From the NCBI GenBank assembly GCA_002702725.1, contig PABE01000096.1, forward strand, positions 1 through 41,447: DNA of 41,447 bases. Reading direction: 5' to 3'. The notes under the pieces are model-generated. The model did not search any database. It worked only from the letters and a program-made list of their open reading frames with translations, and was not told the origin of the DNA. Origin of the DNA: Porticoccaceae bacterium. GTDB lineage: Bacteria > Pseudomonadota > Gammaproteobacteria > Pseudomonadales > Porticoccaceae. This document shows positions 37,118 through 41,447 of this stretch, one piece after another. The position numbers and the translations under genes are program-made. Numbering within the stretch: the first letter of the stretch is position 1; each line of letters opens with the position of its first letter.

Positions 37118-37471
37118 ATGAGGCCAAAGCCAGGAATAGCAGCAAGGGCTGAAATTCAAGACATTATCGACGGCGATACTCTTGACGTTGTGCTGAAGAT
37201 ACCAGTCAGGATCCGCCTGCTTGACTGCTGGGCGCCGGAAACAAGGGGGCATGAAGCTCCAGAGGGAAAGAGATCCAAGGAAGCACTGGACCGCTTGATA
37301 GATGGCAGGGATGCCGCCTTGGTTCACATACCAACGGAAGATGCCCACAAGTTTGGCGACGTGCTAACCTTTGGAAGGGTTCTTGGGAACGTCTGGATTG
37401 GCGAAGACCAGGAGTCACTGAGCGAAAAGATGGTCGCAGAAGGATTTGCAAAGGCCAAGAAGGATGCCTGA
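37118..37471 (+). CDS. staphylococcal-nuclease-like (SNase) protein
   Basis: 117 aa. IIDGDTLDVVLKIPVRIRLL then DCWAPE is the nuclease signature: D20 and T21, R33, D36 and E41 correspond to catalytic and calcium-binding positions, and R87 in FGRVLG to the second catalytic Arg. It is slightly short and has no signal peptide, so it would act inside the cell, possibly degrading host DNA or RNA. It begins a new transcription unit and overlaps the lipase gene by 8 bases. Confidence 0.8.
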   Translation: MRPKPGIAARAEIQDIIDGDTLDVVLKIPVRIRLLDCWAPETRGHEAPEGKRSKEALDRLIDGRDAALVHIPTEDAHKFGDVLTFGRVLGNVWIGEDQESLSEKMVAEGFAKAKKDA

Positions 37472-38282
37472 AAAGCAATTCATCGACATGCTATGGACGG
37501 CGATGATGCAGGCGAGATTGATTGCTGCTGCATACGCTGGTCGCGTTGGTGAGCTTGCTGAGGATGCTGGAGCAAACTTTAAGATTGTCGAGGAAGGCAA
37601 TTCTCTTGCAGCTGTTCTCTACTTCAGAGATCACACGCATCTGGCGGTTATTGGGACAAACGACATCCACGACTGGGTAGACAACTTTTCTGCCGGACAG
37701 ACTTCCTATCGCGGCATGAAGGTTCACAGTGGGTTTGCTAGGTGTGCGATCCATTTGGCTGATCGACTCGAAGAGGCTGGGTTTTATGCGGCTTCTGCCG
37801 GAAAGCCAGTGATTGTCGGTGGCCACAGCGCTGGCGGGGCGATTGCTCAGCTTTTGACAGTTCCGTTCAAATACCGCGAAGTTGATCCAAGAGAGGTTAT
37901 TACGTTCGGGTGCCCGAGGGTTTTTTCGCCCAACGATGCTGTTCTTTATGGAGCATTTTCGTGGGAGATGTTTAGGTTTGTTCTCCCTGGTGATCCTGTT
38001 CCGCATCTTCCGCTGAGGAAGTTTAGAGCGCTGTTTGGAAAGGCAGAGTACGCACACTCGTCCCAGGCAATGACCATCAACGACGATGGTGACGTGCTGG
38101 CAGAGCAGTCGCTTGGGTTCATCGGGAAGGTTGCTAGGTTCTTTGCCAACGCATGGCTATATGGAATCGTGTCGGCTCTTTCTCCGATGGGCAGGATATC
38201 CGCGATGCTCGACAAGCACTCGATCACGAGATACGAAGCCGCCATTCGCAAAGCAATAGACAAGAGGTCAAGCGATGCTTAG
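37464..38282 (+). CDS. class 3 lipase-like alpha/beta hydrolase
   Basis: 272 aa from ATG 37464. The nucleophile elbow is VGGHSAGGAIAQL (S122), the acid LPGDPVPHLP (D177) and the base likely H198 in EYAHSS. VITFGCPRVFSPNDA is the strand after the elbow typical of lipase class 3. LAVIGTNDIHDWVDNF and VHSGFA also match the family. There is no signal peptide, so release would be at lysis or on the virion. It might cleave host membrane or surface lipids. Confidence 0.85.
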   Translation: MPEKQFIDMLWTAMMQARLIAAAYAGRVGELAEDAGANFKIVEEGNSLAAVLYFRDHTHLAVIGTNDIHDWVDNFSAGQTSYRGMKVHSGFARCAIHLADRLEEAGFYAASAGKPVIVGGHSAGGAIAQLLTVPFKYREVDPREVITFGCPRVFSPNDAVLYGAFSWEMFRFVLPGDPVPHLPLRKFRALFGKAEYAHSSQAMTINDDGDVLAEQSLGFIGKVARFFANAWLYGIVSALSPMGRISAMLDKHSITRYEAAIRKAIDKRSSDA

Positions 38283-39684
38283 AAAACTGCTGATTCTGCT
38301 GGCAATCGCAATGCCAATCCAGGCTAGCGCCCAGTCGATGACCTACCTTGGGTCTAAGGCTGAGGTATTCCCTGGCGGCGATCAGTTGGCCATTGAGCTA
38401 ACGGACTACTCATACACCCAAGATGGCCCGCTAATCAATTTCCTTCGCAGGGTGCGCCAAGGAATTGTGTGGAGATGGTCAAGGCCGCAGCCGTATCACA
38501 ATGCTGCTGTAGTTGTTCATGCACCGGACGGATCTGGAAGTGGAACGATCATCCAGGTCAGTGGAGCCCACTGTGTGATCATCACTTGCCATCATGTGGT
38601 CGAGATGAATCGAGGCGGTGTTTCGAGAAACGTCACGATCAAGTGGATGAGCGGCTATAAAGCACAGGGAACTGTGATCGCTCATGACTCCGAGGGCGAC
38701 ATGGCAGCAATCGTTGTCCAGAATCCTCCTCGCGGTTTTGTTGGCGTTCCTGTTTCCAGGGTCGCGCCGCGAGACACCGACGAAGTGGAGGTAATGGGTT
38801 TTGGTGGACCTGACTTTGGCAGGTTCCGGCCATACAGGGCCAGACCTGTCAGTGGAATCGGCGGTCTTTGCATCGATGCTCCGTGCATTTCCGGAGACAG
38901 CGGCGCTGGCATGGTTGTCAACGGTGCTCTTGTCGGTGTCCAGTTTGGCGCATTCGCTGCCCCTCATATTTCACTGTCCAGTTCACAGGGGTCGATCCCT
39001 CTTGTGTACCCAGCAACGTCCAGGACGGACGTGAATCGCCTTGTATCATTCACCCAGGGTGCATGCCAGATCATTGGTGGTGGTTGCCAGCCACAGTACT
39101 ACGGGCAACCACAGGGCGGCGTCCAGATAGGAATAAACCAGGGAGGCAATGATGGATTCTATCCTCCTGAGTACAGCCCACCTCCTGCAAATCAGCCTCA
39201 GCAGCCCGAGTTGAACCCTCCGGCGAATGCTCCTCAGTGCAACGGCAATTGCAACGGGAAGTGTGGATCCGGGTGCAAGGATTGCGAGTGCGATGTAGAC
39301 GAGATTGCCGGAAAGGTGTCGGACATCATCAAAAATGATGATTCGATGCGAGGTCCGCAGGGCCCAAAGGGAGATCCGGGAGTAGTTTCCGAAGAGCATC
39401 TGGCATCTGTCGTCGCTTCGATTATCAAGCAATTGAAATCAGATCCTGATATGCGAGGTCCTCCTGGCCCAGTTGGACCACAGGGATTGCCAGGCAAGGA
39501 TGCAGAGATCACCCCCGAGTTGATTGACCAAATCACAGAGCAAGTAATCGCAAGGCTTCCACGGCGAAGGTTCGTGATCGTTGATGGAGCGAAACGAGAG
39601 ATCATTGAGGATGAAACCTACGGCCCAGATGAGCCGGTGGTTTTTGATATACGGTCCTTCAATAAGCAGAAGGTCGTTCAGTAG
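38275..39684 (+). CDS. secreted trypsin-like serine protease with collagen-like repeats
   Basis: 469 aa. A signal peptide (MLRKLLILLAIAMPIQASAQ) is followed by a chymotrypsin-fold protease: H107 in ITCHHVV, D142 in EGDMAAIV and S209 in CISGDSGAGMV. A proline- and glutamine-rich linker (about 270-320) and a cysteine cluster (QCNGNCNGKCGSGCKDCECD) follow. Two collagen-like stretches come next (MRGPQGPKGDPG near 358 and MRGPPGPVGPQGLPG near 393), then a helical end. Collagen triplets suggest a trimer. Being exported by a phage-infected cell is unusual; it may act on the envelope or be virion-attached. Confidence 0.85.
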   Translation: MLRKLLILLAIAMPIQASAQSMTYLGSKAEVFPGGDQLAIELTDYSYTQDGPLINFLRRVRQGIVWRWSRPQPYHNAAVVVHAPDGSGSGTIIQVSGAHCVIITCHHVVEMNRGGVSRNVTIKWMSGYKAQGTVIAHDSEGDMAAIVVQNPPRGFVGVPVSRVAPRDTDEVEVMGFGGPDFGRFRPYRARPVSGIGGLCIDAPCISGDSGAGMVVNGALVGVQFGAFAAPHISLSSSQGSIPLVYPATSRTDVNRLVSFTQGACQIIGGGCQPQYYGQPQGGVQIGINQGGNDGFYPPEYSPPPANQPQQPELNPPANAPQCNGNCNGKCGSGCKDCECDVDEIAGKVSDIIKNDDSMRGPQGPKGDPGVVSEEHLASVVASIIKQLKSDPDMRGPPGPVGPQGLPGKDAEITPELIDQITEQVIARLPRRRFVIVDGAKREIIEDETYGPDEPVVFDIRSFNKQKVVQ

Positions 39685-39705
39685 CACCCGATTGGAAGTC
39701 ACGCG

Positions 39706-40029
39706 ATGAGCGATGACGTAACCGAGCACGAGTTCCCCGAGGAGCCTGTCATTGGAGATGGGATCCTCACGTTACCTCCTTCAGAAGGAAAGAAGAAGAT
39801 GCCCGTAGACTTGCCAGAAAGCGTGGCCGTCAACCTGTTGGCCGAAGCCACCAACAACATGCAAAACAACAACCGCCAGGGTCGTGACACGTTCACGTTG
39901 GCGAGCGGTGCTTTGCAAGCCGGAATTGCCAAGACTCTCAACGAGCTTGGCCCGGTCGAAAGCCGAAGCGTTAGCGGGGTCATGGCGACTCCCGTGGCGA
40001 GCCCAGCCGTCCAGGCTCCCGGCGCCTAA
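39706..40029 (+). CDS. hypothetical protein
   Basis: 107 aa, acidic start (MSDDVTEHEFPEEPVIGDGI). The centre is helical (ESVAVNLLAEATNNMQNNNR, then DTFTLASGALQAGIAKTLNE) and the tail is alanine- and proline-rich. Possibly virion-associated, by context only. Confidence 0.6.
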   Translation: MSDDVTEHEFPEEPVIGDGILTLPPSEGKKKMPVDLPESVAVNLLAEATNNMQNNNRQGRDTFTLASGALQAGIAKTLNELGPVESRSVSGVMATPVASPAVQAPGA

Positions 40030-40031
40030 GC

Positions 40032-40259
40032 ATGACGCCAGAAGAGCAACAATTGCGGGCGATAGTTGAAAATGCTGTCGCCCGCAATGCCTCTGGTCGT
40101 GATGAGTTCACATCAAAGGCCAAAAGCCTCCAGCAGATTTTATTAAGCGGTACAGAGGAAGATCTCAATGAGTTCATCGACAGACTGGCGCCAGACAGCA
40201 CTGGAGCACGGGAAGGAGATGGGGAAGATCTTCAACTGGGCGAGGCTGGGAGCAGTTGA
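40032..40259 (+). CDS. hypothetical protein
   Basis: 75 aa, MTPEEQQLRAIVENAVARNA start, 2 bases after the previous gene. Helical and acidic. Its segment RNASGRDEFTSKAKSLQQIL parallels NRQGRDTFTLASGALQAGIA of the preceding gene, so the two may be related. The last third overlaps the next gene. Confidence 0.55.
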   Translation: MTPEEQQLRAIVENAVARNASGRDEFTSKAKSLQQILLSGTEEDLNEFIDRLAPDSTGAREGDGEDLQLGEAGSS

Positions 40260-40617
40260 AGACATGCAAGAGCAATGGAGAGAGCAGCAGTTGAACCGTG
40301 AGGCAGAGTCTTCTGCGGCGCGTCGGCAGTTTGTCTCTCCTGATGTGCAAATGCAATCTCAGGCGGACGAGGAAATGCGCCAGACGATTCTTGGTGATGT
40401 AAACAATCCACCTGCGATCATCATGCCTCAGCAGCAGAGTAGTAATCTTGGGACAGTGGCGGCTTTAGCGGCTGCCACGCTGGGCCTTGGTGGCGCAGCA
40501 GGATACATCTTGGCAGACAAGTCATCGGATAGCACTCAGCCACCCGCAGTGCAGCGTTCGGTAGATGACGAGAGCGTGTCCATTGGCCTTGGAAGGATCG
40601 AGGATTTCTTGAAGTAG
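40168..40617 (+). CDS. hypothetical protein with C-terminal membrane segment
   Basis: 149 aa, MSSSTDWRQTALEHGKEMGK start with GGAAG upstream, in a 92-base overlap with the previous gene. A glutamine-rich helix (QEQWREQQLNREAES) precedes an Ala/Gly membrane segment (LGTVAALAAATLGLGGAAGY, about residues 92-116), then a short polar end. Tail-anchored; an internal ATG at 40219 is possible. Confidence 0.6.
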   Translation: MSSSTDWRQTALEHGKEMGKIFNWARLGAVEDMQEQWREQQLNREAESSAARRQFVSPDVQMQSQADEEMRQTILGDVNNPPAIIMPQQQSSNLGTVAALAAATLGLGGAAGYILADKSSDSTQPPAVQRSVDDESVSIGLGRIEDFLK

Positions 40618-40625
40618 GGCATCCG

Positions 40626-41312
40626 ATGGATTGGGTGGCGTTTTCTGCAATTGCTGTTCCTGTTGTCGCAACAGCTGTGTCTGGTTTCTTTGCATTTCTG
40701 AGCAAGCAGTCCGCTGGAAAGCGAGACGCAGCTAAAGAATCTGAGTCTGCAAAAATCGAGCAGCAGGTTCAGTTCTACGCGCAGGTTATTTCTGAGTGCT
40801 CTGAGCTTAGAAAAAGCAATCTTGAACTGCAGCACCAAATATCAAGCTTGCAGTCGGAAGTCCATAAGCTTCGCGATCAGCTTGAGTATTACGAACAGAA
40901 CCACTTGGCATCAGAGGCCAGAGAGCTTGTATCTGGTCTTCTCAACAGGGCGTGCAATCGGCCTGCATGGATACACGATGTCGCGTCAAACAAGTGGTAT
41001 TTGAACGACGAGTATTGCCGAGAGTTCTCTATTACTAGGCCAACATTCTGGACACCAGTGAACATCTTTGGTCGATACGACGCTGACGATGTCTTGGAGT
41101 ACATATCCAACGATCTAAAGGTTGTGGAAGCAAACGCGACTGTCGAGTTTGTAGAGTCGATGCCCAGGCGAGTCATGGACCCAAAGTGCGACGAGCTTGT
41201 CCGAGCAAAGTTCCAAAAGACTCCGATCGTGATCAACGAGCGCCCGTACGTTTTCGGAAGGCTCGTTGAGTGGCTAGACGAGATTAAGGTATGCGACAAG
41301 GGCTGCGTTTGA
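40626..41312 (+). CDS. membrane-anchored coiled-coil protein with PAS-like domain
   Basis: 228 aa. Residues 4-25 are a membrane span (VAFSAIAVPVVATAVSGFFA), 35-95 a coiled coil (ELRKSNLELQHQISSLQSEV), and about 110-205 look like a PAS domain: NRPAWIHDVASNKWYLNDEY, REFSITRPTFW, ATVEFVESMP. PAS folds bind ligands or signal. N-in with a cytoplasmic PAS is the simplest topology. A sensor-like membrane protein in a late phage region is unexpected. It could be a lysis-timing or exclusion factor; function unknown. Confidence 0.7.
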   Translation: MDWVAFSAIAVPVVATAVSGFFAFLSKQSAGKRDAAKESESAKIEQQVQFYAQVISECSELRKSNLELQHQISSLQSEVHKLRDQLEYYEQNHLASEARELVSGLLNRACNRPAWIHDVASNKWYLNDEYCREFSITRPTFWTPVNIFGRYDADDVLEYISNDLKVVEANATVEFVESMPRRVMDPKCDELVRAKFQKTPIVINERPYVFGRLVEWLDEIKVCDKGCV

Positions 41313-41447
41313 TGAAGAAAATGCTTTCTCGACCGATCAGCATGCCAATCTCCAGATCGATAACACGCGATGGTGTGTTATCCGGTTCTGGCTATACGTT
41401 TTCAGACTCGGACGCCGAAGCCTACGTCACATTGGTCGAAACCGCAG
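41312..41447 (+). CDS. tail-type protein, partial (runs off right edge)
   Basis: Begins at ATG 41312, sharing its A with the previous TGA, and stays open to the window end (45 codons). It reads MKKMLSRPISMPISRSITRD then GVLSGSGYTFSDSDAEAYVT. The GVLSGS segment is encoded by a 20-base exact copy of the one in the glycine-rich tail gene, so it is probably another virion adhesin with the same N-terminal module. Confidence 0.6.
   Translation, partial: MKKMLSRPISMPISRSITRDGVLSGSGYTFSDSDAEAYVTLVETA
41367..41386 (+). repeat. 20-bp direct repeat, copy 2
   Basis: Identical to 35159-35178 and read in the same frame (DGVLSG). Conservation at the DNA level while the flanks differ points to recent exchange or copying between the two tail genes. 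Confidence 0.85.

Noticed and set aside
1-41447. Circular closure of the window into a complete phage genome
   Set aside because: The cut genes at the two edges point outwards in opposite directions and cannot join into one frame, so sequence is missing between them.

Overview
The window looks like a piece of the genome of a tailed double-stranded DNA bacteriophage. It carries a scaffold and major capsid pair, a terminase, a portal, a head-tail adaptor, glycine-rich and carbohydrate-binding tail proteins, and a phage set of nucleotide, NAD and DNA-replication genes. No ribosomal RNA or tRNA gene was recognised. The host is inferred, not shown. Several small proteins resemble families I associate with planctomycetes and their phages: a DUF1580-like helix-turn-helix protein, a protein with an EEKI-to-HPEDN box, a VDVIEVNHYH protein, and a secreted protease with collagen-like triplets. 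Both edges cut through genes.

Layout. (1) 1-319: a partial minus-strand gene. (2) 320-1162: about 840 bp without a convincing gene, holding AGAAT repeats near 10-bp spacing, a cluster of CTAG sites and two perfect small inverted repeats. (3) 1252-11607: the outstanding feature, about 54 very short genes (44-89 aa), all on the plus strand and joined end to end by 1-nt, 4-nt or slightly longer overlaps. Most start MNRSxFL or MGRSxFL. The best conserved contain W-x2-GEP-x-D-x-FG and end in PxPCxxAF. One unrelated small gene (10965-11153) sits near the right end. (4) 11634-20450: a plus-strand metabolism operon behind a good sigma-70-like promoter. It encodes a DNA methyltransferase, thymidylate synthase, a complete DnaN sliding clamp, a PRPP-synthetase-like and NAMPT-like pair, a DUF4326 protein and several small unknowns. 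(5) 20539-24475: regulation and recombination. It holds a short class I release factor apparently made by +1 frameshifting at an in-frame UAG, a GNAT-like protein, a minus-strand sigma factor, a recombinase with two serine-recombinase catalytic domains in one chain, and two minus-strand regulatory-type genes. (6) 24476-24685: a divergent control region with 10-bp-phased tandem repeats. (7) 24686-36620: head and tail genes. (8) 36625-41447: further virion or lysis-related genes, including an SNase-like nuclease, a class 3 lipase, a secreted trypsin-like protease with collagen-like segments, and a membrane, coiled-coil and PAS-like protein. A tail gene is cut by the right edge.

How it may work together (inference). 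A host-type promoter at 11569-11597 would drive the metabolism genes. The phage sigma factor may serve a recurring motif, GCGCATAYA, found before the GNAT-like gene, the nuclease gene, the divergent helix-turn-helix gene and the scaffold gene, and near the array's end. The PRPP-synthetase and NAMPT pair matches the two-gene architecture of phage NAD-rebuilding pathway 1 (NARP1), which counters NAD-depleting host defences. The 54-gene array could be a repertoire of small host-directed proteins amplified by tandem duplication and diversified in their middles; its function is unknown.
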